Assembly: GCF_003668875.1 (NCBI RefSeq)
Contig: NZ_RAWM01000078.1
Location: forward strand, 1-40,615
From: Corallococcus interemptor
GTDB lineage: Bacteria > Myxococcota > Myxococcia > Myxococcales > Myxococcaceae
Direction of reading: 5' to 3'
DNA: 40,615 bases
Under the pieces are notes generated by a model that was given only the letters and a program-made list of their open reading frames with translations, was not told the origin of the DNA and made no database searches. The translations under genes were made by a program, and so were the position numbers. Positions 8,685 through 17,600 of this stretch are shown piece after piece (position 1 is the stretch's first letter; every line of letters starts with the position of its first letter).

Positions 8685-9122
8685 ATGACGACGCGGAGCA
8701 CGCTCACCGACCTGATGCACGAGGTGTCCAGCCGCAACGGCGACTGGGCCTCGCCGCGGGACCTCGGCGTCGATCGCGTGACGGTCGTGGCTGCCTGGCT
8801 GTCGAGCGACGATCCGGCCGCGATGCTGCTCCTGCTCGCCGCGCTTCATCCCAAACGCCAGGTGGAGACGTGCGTCGCGCTGGCGACCCGGATGTCATTC
8901 TTCGAGCCCATGCGGGTCGAAGCCCACTCGATGAGCCGCCGCCTCCCCGGCATGAACTTCAATGGCCGGTCTCCGTTCTACTTCATTCACCTCTACCAGC
9001 TGCTGCGCTCCGCCCTGCAGGTGACCGAGGACACGGAGCGGCCGCGACTCAAGTCCGAGCTCGCCGCGGCGATCCGCGCCGTCATCCCCGAGCCGTTCAC
9101 GCTCGTCGGGCCCGCTGCATAG
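8685..9122 (+). CDS. Conserved-looking hypothetical protein, probably cytoplasmic
   Basis: 145 residues starting MTTRSTLTDLM at the ATG at 8685. An in-frame TTG at 8667 exists but falls inside the candidate promoter. There is no signal peptide and no membrane segment. The sequence is largely helical in character, with a hydrophobic core (AAMLLLLAALHPKR) and a central NFNGRSPFYFIHLYQLL stretch. I do not recognise a family. The gene stands alone, divergent from the membrane protein/carotenoid oxygenase pair and convergent with the small lipoprotein gene 21 bases downstream. Confidence 0.7.
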   Translation: MTTRSTLTDLMHEVSSRNGDWASPRDLGVDRVTVVAAWLSSDDPAAMLLLLAALHPKRQVETCVALATRMSFFEPMRVEAHSMSRRLPGMNFNGRSPFYFIHLYQLLRSALQVTEDTERPRLKSELAAAIRAVIPEPFTLVGPAA

Positions 9123-9143
9123 GGCCCGGGCCGGGCGCCTGCG

Positions 9144-9515
9144 TCAGCGCGTCTTCCGCTGGTATGTCTTCACCAGCGCGTTCATGCGCCGCCCGCTCGG
9201 GTCCTCCTTGCGGGGATCGGCGACGACGAGCACCCATTTGCCCGAGACCACCGTGGAGCCGACGGCATCGCCGATGAGCGCCCAGCCGGCCTCTTCCGCC
9301 TTCTTGGCCTGCTCCGCGCCGTCGAAGAGGCACACCGTGGCCTCCAGGCCGCTCACCTTGCCGGCCTGGCACTTTCCTCCGGGCAGCTTCTCGCCGACGT
9401 CGGTGAAGCCGGAGGGCGACTCACCCGCCGCCTTCCATGCGTCCAGCACGTCGTCCGCATTGCTGGAGCAGCCCGCCAGCAGCAACGCCCCCAGCGCGAC
9501 TCCCTTGTGACGCAT
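9144..9515 (-). CDS. Small lipoprotein of unknown function
   Basis: 123 residues. The N-terminus MRHKGVALGALLLAGC is a lipoprotein signal with the lipid-attachment Cys at residue 16, followed by SSNADD. The mature part contains two further Cys (GGKCQAG and ATVCLFDG) that could form a disulfide, and a central G-x-ALIGDAVGS segment. I recognise no catalytic motif. The ATG at 9515 lies two bases after the stop of the His-rich exported protein, so translation is probably coupled and the two may act together in the envelope. Confidence 0.8.
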   Translation of the reverse strand: MRHKGVALGALLLAGCSSNADDVLDAWKAAGESPSGFTDVGEKLPGGKCQAGKVSGLEATVCLFDGAEQAKKAEEAGWALIGDAVGSTVVSGKWVLVVADPRKEDPSGRRMNALVKTYQRKTR

Positions 9516-9517
9516 GC

Positions 9518-10237
9518 TCAGTGCCGCCCCTGGTGCTTGTGTTTGTGCTTCTTGTGCTTGCAGTGGCGATGGTCGTGGTCATGGTGATGGTCGTCATCGT
9601 CGTCTTCCCGGATGATGATGACCTCGCGAGCGGGCGGAGGCGGTCTGCCGCCGACCTTCACGTCCACGTCCACGTTGACGCCCACCTGGATGATGGGGCC
9701 GTGGTACTGGGGCGGCGGCGCGAACGCCACCACCGGACGCGGCACGTTCCAGCCGCGATAGACCGTGTTGACCCGCACGAGCTTCGGGTTCTCCCGCCGG
9801 TACTCTTCGGGGTACTCACCCGCGTAGAAGTGGACGTCCTCCTTGTCCACGAACTGCTGCCGCGGCGGCGGCTCGTAGGCGTGGTAGTGCGGCCCGTCGT
9901 GATAGCAGTACTCCACCACGTCCACGTCCACGTCGATGTTGACGAGCACGTTGAGCACCACCGGATGGTGCCCGTAGTAGGAGTGCCGGGGGCCCTCGTA
10001 GCCGAAGGGCGTGGGGTCGCCGATGAAGACGTAGACGTTGTCGCGCGTGCGGTAGAGCGTGTCCGCGTACAACGGCGCGGCGGAGTGCACGTGCGGCGCC
10101 TCGAGGAGGCACAGCCCGTCCCGGGGCTGTCCGGTGCGCGGGTGCATCCCCGCGTACCTCCACTGCTTCGCTTCGGCGGCGCTGGCGGCCACGAGCAGCA
10201 GCGCCGTGGCCAGAAGGGCCAGATTCCTGTGTGACAT
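9518..10237 (-). CDS. Exported protein with His/Asp/Lys-rich C-terminal tail
   Basis: 239 residues from the ATG at 10237, which has a GGAG nine bases upstream. Signal peptide MSHRNLALLATALLLVAASA is followed by AEA-K, a good signal peptidase I site. The mature protein has alternating Val/Asp strands (NIDVDVDVVEY, GVNVDVDVKVGG), a Pro-rich linker, then an acidic run (EDDDDD) and a tail alternating His with Asp or Lys for about 25 residues. The tail looks suited to binding divalent metal such as Zn, Ni or Cu; this is inference from composition. The gene is immediately upstream of the small lipoprotein gene. Confidence 0.82.
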   Translation of the reverse strand: MSHRNLALLATALLLVAASAAEAKQWRYAGMHPRTGQPRDGLCLLEAPHVHSAAPLYADTLYRTRDNVYVFIGDPTPFGYEGPRHSYYGHHPVVLNVLVNIDVDVDVVEYCYHDGPHYHAYEPPPRQQFVDKEDVHFYAGEYPEEYRRENPKLVRVNTVYRGWNVPRPVVAFAPPPQYHGPIIQVGVNVDVDVKVGGRPPPPAREVIIIREDDDDDHHHDHDHRHCKHKKHKHKHQGRH

Positions 10238-10447
10238 GGTGGGGGTCTCCCTGGAGGCGGGTACGCTCCAGCGACTCCCTGACCCCGCGCCCCCGTGAGC
10301 GATCACATCCGGGCGCGTGGCCCGCGCCCGCTGTGTCCGTGGAGGTGCTCCACGCGCCTCCCGGCGACAGCAGGCGCGAAACATTTTGGTGCCGCTTCAG
10401 GGTCGCCTTCGGTGACATCTCCCTCGGGTTGTGGGGCCGGGCTGCCG

Positions 10448-10453
10448 TATCGT
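10448..10453 (+). promoter_or_regulatory. Candidate -10 element for a leaderless transcript
   Basis: TATCGT with six bases before the ATG at 10460 and no Shine-Dalgarno sequence. The surrounding bases match the region upstream of 8685 closely (TGCCGTATC, then CGG and ATGACG). Confidence 0.4.
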
Positions 10454-10459
10454 CACCGG

Positions 10460-10798
10460 ATGACGCTCCTTGTGCAGTGTGAGTTTCAGGTGCAGCGGCC
10501 TGACCATGAGCCGGAGTTCATCCGGCTCGCCCGTGCATTGGCTTCCGCCTCCGCGGAGGAGCCGGGAACGTTGCGCTATCAGTGGTTTGTCACACAGCGG
10601 CCGGGGCGCTACTCGATCCTTGAGGAGTACGTCGACGCCGACGCGGCCGAGACGCACAACGGAAACGTGGGGGCGCTGCTCGTCCAACTCTTTTCCGTGG
10701 CCGAGCTGGTGTCGGTGTCGTTCTACGGCGAGCTCAACAAGTACCTGCGAGACTGGAGCTCCGGTCGGGCCGGAGTCTCAATCCACGCACCGTTGTGA
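10460..10798 (+). CDS. Antibiotic biosynthesis monooxygenase (ABM)-like dimeric alpha-beta barrel protein
   Basis: 112 residues from the ATG at 10460. The frame stays open upstream to 10295 but that part looks non-coding. The pattern fits the ABM/quinol-monooxygenase fold: VQCEFQVQRPDHEPEFIRLARALA (strand and helix), EEPGTLRYQWFVTQRPGRYSILEEYVDADAAETHNGN with the usual Y-x-x-x-E-x-Y and xxHxxN elements, and a final hydrophobic strand (VSVSFYGELN). Such proteins are small homodimers that oxidise quinones or protect against them, but many members lack known substrates. The gene stands alone, divergent from the His-rich protein and convergent with the LysR gene. Confidence 0.7.
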   Translation: MTLLVQCEFQVQRPDHEPEFIRLARALASASAEEPGTLRYQWFVTQRPGRYSILEEYVDADAAETHNGNVGALLVQLFSVAELVSVSFYGELNKYLRDWSSGRAGVSIHAPL

Positions 10799-10865
10799 CC
10801 CTCCAGGGCGCAATCGCTCAGGACCCACGAAGATTGGCGGTTGCGGACAGGCGCGCCGCCGTCAC

Positions 10866-11753
10866 TCACCTCGCGAGCTCGGCCGCGAGCAGATCGAACA
10901 CCCGCCGGATGCGCTTGCTGGTGTTCAGCTCGCGGTGGGTCGTCAGCCAGATGGGAAGGGACCACGGGGTGAGGCTGGGGAGGGCCCGCCGGACCAGCGG
11001 CTCGGCGTCGCCCACGCGCTCGGGAGCGACGCCCACGCCGATGCCCCGCTTGACCATCTCCCAGTGCACGAGGTGGTTCCCCGTCTGCACCGGGAAATTC
11101 CGTTGCGTCAGGCTCAAGCCCAGCCCGTTCAGCCCGTTGAGCATGGCGTCCGTCCCGCCAAGCCCGATGAAGTCGGCGCGGCTCAGTGCCTTCGGCGTAC
11201 GTGGGTTGCCGATGCTCGCGAGGTAGCGGGGCGCGGCATAGAGCCGCATCGGGTCGTCCCGGACCTTGGTGGCGATGAGGTCGGGCTGGGTGGGGCGGAA
11301 GTTCCGGATCGCGATATCCGCCTCCCGTCGGCGCAGATCGGCCGCGGTGTTGGTTGCGACGAGCTCGATTTCAATACCCGGCGCCTCGCGCCGAAGCTTC
11401 TCCACGATGGGCGGCAGCAGGAATGCCGAGTAGATCTCGTTGGCCGTGATGCGGACCAGCCCGGTGATGCTCTGCGACTGTCCGCCGGCCGCGAGCGAGA
11501 CGCGCCCCGCGGCGTCGCCCATGGCTCGAACGTGGTCGAGCAGCTCGCGCCCGCTCGGCGTCAGCGCGAGGCCCCGTCCCACGCGCTCGAACAGCACCAC
11601 GCCCAGCTCGTCCTCGAGCGCGCTCACCTGACGCCCGAGCGTCGGCTGCGCCATGCCGAGCGCACGCGCCGCCGCCGTGAGCGAGCCCTCTTCCGCGGTG
11701 ACCAGAAAGGCCCGCGCTCGATTCCAGTCGAACCTGGCTGCCCGCCAATCCAT
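10866..11753 (-). CDS. LysR-family transcriptional regulator
   Basis: 295 residues from the ATG at 11753; another ATG at 11765 would add four residues. The N-terminal winged helix-turn-helix spans about residues 10-65 (FLVTAEEGSLTAAARALGMA, then QPTLGRQVSALEDELGVVLF). The C-terminal co-inducer domain starts near residue 90 (GLVRITANEIYSAFLLPPIV). Length and layout are standard. The 11753 start is favoured because a promoter with TTGACT, 16 bases, TATGCG lies seven bases upstream, implying a leaderless message. It is divergent from the DUF2306 membrane protein, the classic LysR arrangement, so that gene is the likely target. The inducer is unknown. Confidence 0.93.
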   Translation of the reverse strand: MDWRAARFDWNRARAFLVTAEEGSLTAAARALGMAQPTLGRQVSALEDELGVVLFERVGRGLALTPSGRELLDHVRAMGDAAGRVSLAAGGQSQSITGLVRITANEIYSAFLLPPIVEKLRREAPGIEIELVATNTAADLRRREADIAIRNFRPTQPDLIATKVRDDPMRLYAAPRYLASIGNPRTPKALSRADFIGLGGTDAMLNGLNGLGLSLTQRNFPVQTGNHLVHWEMVKRGIGVGVAPERVGDAEPLVRRALPSLTPWSLPIWLTTHRELNTSKRIRRVFDLLAAELAR

Positions 11754-11760
11754 GCATTCG

Positions 11761-11788
11761 CGCATATCAGGAGAAGGAACTCAGTCAA
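11761..11788 (-). promoter_or_regulatory. LysR gene promoter
   Basis: Read on the minus strand: -35 TTGACT (11788-11783), a 16-base spacer, then -10 TATGCG (11766-11761), then seven bases to the ATG at 11753. This is the best promoter in the window by match and spacing. The inverted repeat at 11776-11792 covers its -35, which fits autorepression. Confidence 0.6.
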
Positions 11789-11792
11789 TTCC
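11776..11792. promoter_or_regulatory. Candidate LysR operator between divergent genes
   Basis: Imperfect inverted repeat GGAACT-5-AATTCC (5 of 6 positions pair) in the 71-base intergenic region. It covers the -35 of the LysR promoter and lies 33 bases before the DUF2306 start. Position and size fit a LysR-type recognition site. Confidence 0.4.
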
Positions 11793-11811
11793 GTCGGTGG
11801 TCGCGGAGGGC

Positions 11812-11817
11812 TATCTG
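11812..11817 (+). promoter_or_regulatory. Candidate -10 element of the DUF2306 gene
   Basis: TATCTG with seven bases before the ATG at 11825. A GGAGGG lies further upstream at about 15-20 bases from the start, too far for an ordinary Shine-Dalgarno site. Confidence 0.35.
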
Positions 11818-11824
11818 TTCGACC

Positions 11825-12496
11825 ATGACCTCCACACCCAAGGCCGAACGGCTCGTGTCCGCTGCGCTGGTCGCGCTCTCGCTCGTGCCCATCCTGGCCG
11901 GCGCCGGCCGTCTGACCGAGCTGGCGGGCGGCGCCGAGCTCACGCCGCACAACGCGCGGTTCTTCGCATCGCCCCTGCCGGTGGTGCTGCACGTCCTCTG
12001 CGCCAGCGTGTACTGCGTCCTGGGTGCCTTCCAGTTCGCCCCGGACTTTCGCCGTCGGCGGCCCGGCTGGCACCGCGTCGCCGGGCGGCTCCTGGTCGCG
12101 TGCGGTCTCGTGGCCGGGCTCTCGGGCTTGTGGATGACGCTGTTCTATCCCCGCGCCGAAGGCGACAGTTCGCTCCTCGACGGCCTGCGGCTCCTGTTCG
12201 GCTCGGCGATGGTCCTGTCCCTCATCCTGGGGCTGGCCGCGCTCCCTCGGCGGGACCTTGTGGGCCACCGGGCCTGGATGATTCGAGGTTACGCTGTCGG
12301 TCTGGGCGCGGGCACGCAGGTGCTGGTTTCCGTGCCCTGGTTCCTCATCGCCGGAACGCCGGGCGAGCTCGCCAGGGCGCTACTATTGGGCGCCGGCTGG
12401 GTCATCAACCTCGCCGTGGCCGAGCGGGTCATTCGTCGCCAGACCGCCTCTCCCATCCGCGCTGCCGAGATGCGTGCGGGGCTGCAGGTGGAGTGA
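11825..12496 (+). CDS. DUF2306-like polytopic membrane protein
   Basis: 223 residues with about six hydrophobic segments: near 12-32, 50-70, 86-106, 120-140, 155-175 and 183-200. Conserved-looking features include LHVLCASVYCVLGAFQF, a WHRVAGRLLV motif (His-Arg after the second helix) and GHRAWMIRGYAV. The paired His-x-x-x-Arg elements on membrane helices resemble DUF2306/cytochrome-like membrane families, and haem or quinone binding has been suggested for relatives, but the function is unknown. It is divergent from the LysR gene, whose product probably controls it. Confidence 0.8.
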   Translation: MTSTPKAERLVSAALVALSLVPILAGAGRLTELAGGAELTPHNARFFASPLPVVLHVLCASVYCVLGAFQFAPDFRRRRPGWHRVAGRLLVACGLVAGLSGLWMTLFYPRAEGDSSLLDGLRLLFGSAMVLSLILGLAALPRRDLVGHRAWMIRGYAVGLGAGTQVLVSVPWFLIAGTPGELARALLLGAGWVINLAVAERVIRRQTASPIRAAEMRAGLQVE

Positions 12497-12660
12497 CGGC
12501 CCCCACGTAGAGAAGGGGGAGATGGCAAGGCCAATCCAGGCGTTGATTTGAGATGATCCTGGTTGGTCAGCGGGACCGTCAGGCCAGCCCTCCCACGCGA
12601 CGTGCGCTCGTGCGGGGCGTGACGTGCGCTCCTGCCGCATTTCGCGTATGGGAGGGTCCC

Positions 12661-14538
12661 ATGAGCACAGGTCGTGTCATGGGATTGGCGGCGCGTGGCG
12701 CCCTGCTGGCGGTGTGGGTCTGTGTCCTCGGCGTGGCGTGTGTGAAACGACCCGTGGACTACGCGCGGGAACAGGCGCGAACCCTCGCGCCAGCGAAGTT
12801 GGAGTCCTCGTCGCAGCCCTCGACGGGGCCGGTCCGGAAGATCCGGGTGCGGGTCTACGCGGACTCGGACTATCGGGAGCAGGTGGTGCGCTGGCGAAGC
12901 AGCGTCGTGTCCCAGTTGCAGCGCGCGAGCGCGGTGATGCAGGGACCGCTGGGCGTTGTCTTCGAGCTTGAGTCGACGCGCGAGTGGGCGCATCGCGGTG
13001 TCGAGGGCGAGCTGGAGGGTTCACTGACCGCGCTGGAGCTGACGGATCCAGGCGAGGACGTGGACCTGGTGGTCGGCTTCGTCTCCGCGCTCAAGCTCTT
13101 CTCCTCGGCGCAGCATGAGTTGGGCATGGCCCGGCTGTTCGGGCGCCACTGCGTGCTGCGCGAGATGGGAAACCCGGAGGAGGTCCGCGCCATCATGGAG
13201 GGACTGATCCACCTGCCCCAGGACGAGCGGCAGTCGCTCTACGAGGAGCGGAAGGTGCACAAGGAGACGTCCGTCTTCCTCCACGAGTGGGCGCACACGC
13301 TGGGGGCATTCCACGTGCGCAACTCGCACTGGATGATGTTCCCGAACTACGCACCGAATCAGGCGGCCTTCACACCGCAGACCCTGGAGTTGCTCAAGAC
13401 CAGCCTTCGCCATGCCTCGGCGGGTCGTCGCGATGACGCTGCCGCCCGGGCCTGGGCGACCGAGCTGGGGGCGCTGCTGGCCTCGACGTCGTCGCCGGAC
13501 TGGGAGGGACCGGAGAAGGAGTCTGTCGTCGAATGGCTCGCGCAGGTCCGCGAGGGCAGGGCGCCGCTGGTTGCGCATCAGCCTCAAGCCCCCCTGCCTC
13601 CGGAGGACCGGCGCCGGTTCGACGAAATCCTCGCGCTCGAGAAGGCGGGGCGCGTGGAGGTCGCCGCCCAGAAGATGGAGCCCCTCGCGCGACGCCACCC
13701 GGAGGACTTCCTCGTCCAGAGGCTGGCCTGCTACCTGGGCACGCGTGTCGCCCCCAAGCTGCCTGCGACCCGGGAGAAGTGCGAGGCCGTCGCCGGGAAG
13801 TTCCCCTCCGAGCCCGCCCCCTTGTTCCTGCTCGCGACCCTGTCCCTCCAACAGGGGCAGCACCTGGAGGCGCAAGGCCACCTCGTGCGGGCGCGGCAAC
13901 GGATGGAGGTGAACCCTGGAACTCCGCCGGAAGCCTGGGGAGACCTCGCGGCCTTCTTCAAGGAGACCTCCTCGGTCACGTGGGCGGAGCAGGCCCTCCA
14001 GAAGGCGGGCAATGACGCCCGGACCGAGCCTCTGCGGACCTGGGCCCGGCAGGCTCGACGCTGGAAGGCGCTGCCCGTGGATGTCTCCGTGAGCGGTGTC
14101 GCGGTGGAGCGGGAGGGAGAGTTCATCCGCGCGGCGAAGGACGTCGAGGATTCGCTCGACAAGGGGCTGGCGGCGAAGGCGCAGGCACGCATCGCCTGGC
14201 TCAAGCGGGAGTTCCCGCGCGCGCCGGTGCTGCACGTGTTGGATTGCGAAGGCCACCTGCGCGCCAACAGGAAGGGGCCCGCGAAAGCAGCGTGCCTGCA
14301 GGCCGTGGCCGCGCACGAGGAGGCGGTGCAGGCGCACTTCATCCTGGGATGGCTGGCCGTCAAGTCGGGGCCCCACGAGGAGGCGCGGACCCACCTGGAG
14401 CGTGTCGTGGCGCTGGAGCCCGTGCACAAGCAGGCGTGGCAAATGCTGGCCGAGCAGTACCGCGCCGTGGGCATGGCGGAGGCGCTGAAGACGCTCCAGG
14501 GGCGCTACCGTGAGCAGTTCGCCGAGGAGCTGCGCTGA
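12661..14538 (+). CDS. Putative metzincin-type zinc protease lipoprotein with TPR repeats
   Basis: 625 residues from the ATG at 12661, which has GGGAGG a few bases upstream; an earlier in-frame start at 12553 has no such support. The N-terminal hydrophobic segment ends VLGVAC with Cys27 as the likely lipid-attachment site. A complete zinc-protease motif HEWAHTLGAFH places His208, Glu209, His212, Gly215 and His218 as H-E-x-x-H-x-x-G-x-x-H. Seven residues later MMFPNY (Met225/226) fits the metzincin Met-turn. The C-terminal half (about 310-620) is helical, with TPR-like units such as EPAPLFLLATLSLQQGQHLEAQ and VQAHFILGWLAVKSGPHEEA. It probably acts in the periplasm or at the surface. The exported CHAT-TPR gene starts 83 bases downstream on the same strand. 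The substrate is unknown. Confidence 0.8.
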   Translation: MSTGRVMGLAARGALLAVWVCVLGVACVKRPVDYAREQARTLAPAKLESSSQPSTGPVRKIRVRVYADSDYREQVVRWRSSVVSQLQRASAVMQGPLGVVFELESTREWAHRGVEGELEGSLTALELTDPGEDVDLVVGFVSALKLFSSAQHELGMARLFGRHCVLREMGNPEEVRAIMEGLIHLPQDERQSLYEERKVHKETSVFLHEWAHTLGAFHVRNSHWMMFPNYAPNQAAFTPQTLELLKTSLRHASAGRRDDAAARAWATELGALLASTSSPDWEGPEKESVVEWLAQVREGRAPLVAHQPQAPLPPEDRRRFDEILALEKAGRVEVAAQKMEPLARRHPEDFLVQRLACYLGTRVAPKLPATREKCEAVAGKFPSEPAPLFLLATLSLQQGQHLEAQGHLVRARQRMEVNPGTPPEAWGDLAAFFKETSSVTWAEQALQKAGNDARTEPLRTWARQARRWKALPVDVSVSGVAVEREGEFIRAAKDVEDSLDKGLAAKAQARIAWLKREFPRAPVLHVLDCEGHLRANRKGPAKAACLQAVAAHEEAVQAHFILGWLAVKSGPHEEARTHLERVVALEPVHKQAWQMLAEQYRAVGMAEALKTLQGRYREQFAEELR

Positions 14539-14621
14539 GTTGCCGTGCATGATTCACCGGCCCACCGGCTCTGTCCTACGTGGAGCCCCTCTTCGGACAT
14601 GGGCAGGCCTCGGGAGCCGGC

Positions 14622-17600
14622 ATGCGGCGTGGTCTCGTGGGAATGCTGGTGGTGCTGGTGTGCTGCGCGCAAGGCGCCGCGGCCGCGGACACCATTCCGG
14701 CACTGACGCCTCGGGAGGCCGCGCACGACAGCCCCCCGCCCGAGGCAGCCTCGGACCTGGACCGCCTCGGGCTCCAGCTCCTGCTTCGGGGTGACCTGGT
14801 CCAGGCCGAACCGCTCCTGCTTCGCGCGCTGGCCCTCCGCGAAGCCACCCAGGGCAGGGACCACCCGGACGTCTCACGGACGCTGCTCCTGCTCGCCAGG
14901 CTCTACGCGGCCCAGGAGCTGTTCAGCCGGGCCGAACCGCTCCTGCTTCGCGCCCTGGCCCTCCGGGAGACCGCCCGGGGCAGGGACGCCCCGGACGCCG
15001 CCGAGCCGCTCCACCGCCTCGCCAACCTCTATCTGGCCCAGGACCGCTACAGCCGCGCGGAGCCGCTCTACCTGCGCGCCCTGACCCTCCAGGAAGCCGA
15101 CCCGGGCAGGTCCCCGCTGGAGGTGGCGGAGACGCTGGTCGACCTCGCCGGGCTCTACCACCAGCAGATGCTCTACGCGCGGGCCGAGCCGCTCTATCTG
15201 CGCGCGCTGGCCCTCCGCGAAGCCACCCTGGGCACGGAACATCCCCTCCTCGCCGAACCGCTCTACTGGCTGGCCGTCCTCCACCGTCAGCAGGGACGGT
15301 CCGCGCGCGCCGCGCCCCTGTTCGCGCGCGCCCGGGCCCTCTGGGAGACGGCGCTCGGACAGGACCCGGCGGATGCCGCCGACGTGCTCAACAGGCTCGC
15401 GGCACTGCATGAGAGCCAGGGGCTGTACGCGCAGGCCCACTCCCTCCTCGAGCGCGCCCTGGCCCTCCGGGAAGCCACCCTCGGCGAGCGCCATCCCCTG
15501 GTCGCCGAGTCGCTCAACCTGCTCGGCCGCAACCTCCAGCTCTGGGGACTGCTCGGGCAGGCCGAGCCGCTCCACCAGCGCGCCCTGGCCATCCGGGAAG
15601 CCACCCTCGGCGGGACCCATGACCGCGTCGCGGACTCGCTCGCCCACCTGGGCGCCCTCTACATGGAACAGGGCTCGTATGCGCGGGCCCAGCCCCTCTT
15701 CGAGCGCGCCCTGGCCATCTGGGACACGGCCCTGGGCGGAGAGCACGCCTATGTCGCCCATGCGCTCATCGCCCTCGCCAACCTCCATGTGGCGCAGGGG
15801 GACTACCCCGGCGCGGAGCCGCTCCTGCGGCGGGGGCTCGCCATCCTGGAGAGGGTCTGCGGCGCACACCATCCCCTCGTCGCCGCGGCACTCACCAACC
15901 TGGCCGGGCTCCATGCCGCCCGGGGGCAGTACCGCCGTGCCACGCGGCACCTGGAGCGGGCCCTGTCCATCCAGGAGGCCGCCCTGGGCCGGGAGGCCGC
16001 GGCCGTGGCCTTCCCGCTGGAGGAGCTTGCCCGCGTGGACGCAGTCCAGGGGCGGTACGCGCGAGCGCGGACGCGCTACGAGCGCGCGCTGAAGCTCACG
16101 GAGGCGACGTTCGGCAAGGACTCCGCGCACGTGGTCAGCATCCTCAATGGACTCGCCGAGGTGCGGCAGGCCCAGCACCGGCTCGACGAGGCCTTGTCGC
16201 TGTTCACGCGCGCCTTCGCCCTGTCCGAGCAGCGCCTGCGCCAGGAGTCCCTGGGCTTCTCCGAGTCGCACCGGCTCCACTTCCTCCAGTGGCTGCGCAC
16301 GGACGAGGAGCGGCTCTATGCGCTGCTGCGCGCCCATCCCGGGGACGCCCGCGTCAGGCGCCTGGCCCTGGGCGCCGCCCTGCTGCGCAAGGGCCGCTCC
16401 ATCGAGGAGACCGCCAGCATCTCCCGGACCGTCTACCAGGGCCTGGAGGCGAAGGACCGGGACACCTTCGCGCGGCTGGGAGCCCTGCGCGCCCAGCTGG
16501 CCCACCTGTCCCTCCAGGGGCCCGGCACGCTGTCGCCCCAGGACTACCCGCGGCGGCTCGCGGCGCTCGCCGAAGAGGGCGATGTCCTGGAAGCCGACCT
16601 GGCCAGACGCTCCGCGCCCCTGCGCGCGCTGACCGCGCTTCCGTCGCCCGACGAGGTGGTCGACCGTGTCGCCAACGCCCTGCCTCGGGACGGCGCACTG
16701 GTTGAGTTCATCGCCTACGATGAGCGGCACCGGATCCGGGTGGCGGGGCTCGTGTCCCCGGGTGTCCAGCGCCTGCGCTATCTGGCGCTCGTGCTCCATC
16801 CCGACGCGACGACCCGGGCCGTGGACCTGGGGCCCGCGGGGCCCATCGACGCGGCGGCGGCGCGCTTCCGCGACGCCCTGGCCCGCCGCGACGCCGGCAT
16901 CGAAGCCCCGGCCCAGGCGCTCTACCAGCGCGTCTTCCAGCCCCTGCTGCCGCTGCTCGGCGAGCAGCACCATCTCTTCCTGTCACCGGAGGGGCCGCTG
17001 GCGCTGGTGCCCTTCGCGGCCCTCCACGATGGCCAGGGCTTCCTCGTGGACGCGTTCGACTTCACCTCGCTGTCCTCCGGCAAGGACCTGCTGCCGCGTC
17101 CCCAGGAGCGCACGGCTCCGGCTTCCGTGGTCGTCCTCGCCAACCCGGACTTCAGCCCGGCCCTCGCGGCGTCCCAGCCAGATGCCTCCGCAGGGAGCGC
17201 GCGCTCGCGCTTCACGGACCCGGCGCGGAGGGCGTGGGCGTCCACGCCGCTGCCCGGGACAGGCCTGGAGGCGGAGGCCATCCGGCGCCTCCTGCCGCAG
17301 GCCCAGCTCTTCCTGGGCCCGGAAGCCACCCGGGAGCGGCTGCTGCGGCTGCCCACGCCCGGTATCCTCCACCTGGCCACGCACGGCTTCTTCCTGGGGG
17401 ACGTGCCCGGCGACGCCGCCTCCCGCGCGGTCATCCACTTCGGGGCGCTGGCTGACGAGCCCCCGCTCCCCCCGGCCATGGACCCCTTGCTGCGCTCCGG
17501 CCTCGTCTTCGCTGGAGCGCGCTCCGGAGGCGAGCTGGTGACGGCGCTGGAGCTGGCGGGGTTGGACCTGTGGGGCACGCAGCTGGTCGTGCTGTCCGCA

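Noticed and set aside
10311-10329. GC-rich hairpin (7-bp arms, 5-base loop) between the His-rich gene and the ABM-like gene
   Set aside because: It has no T-run and lies between divergent genes, so it is not a terminator. In such GC-rich DNA a hairpin of this size is not surprising.
10295-10459. Upstream extension of the ABM-like gene to an ATG at 10295
   Set aside because: The added 55 residues are Pro/Gly/Ser/Arg-rich with no fold pattern, and the -10-like TATCGT fits a start at 10460.
14874-16973. A minus-strand frame of about 700 codons across the TPR-CHAT gene
   Set aside because: It is periodic only because the TPR repeats are periodic on the other strand. It has no signal, domain or ribosome-binding site of its own.
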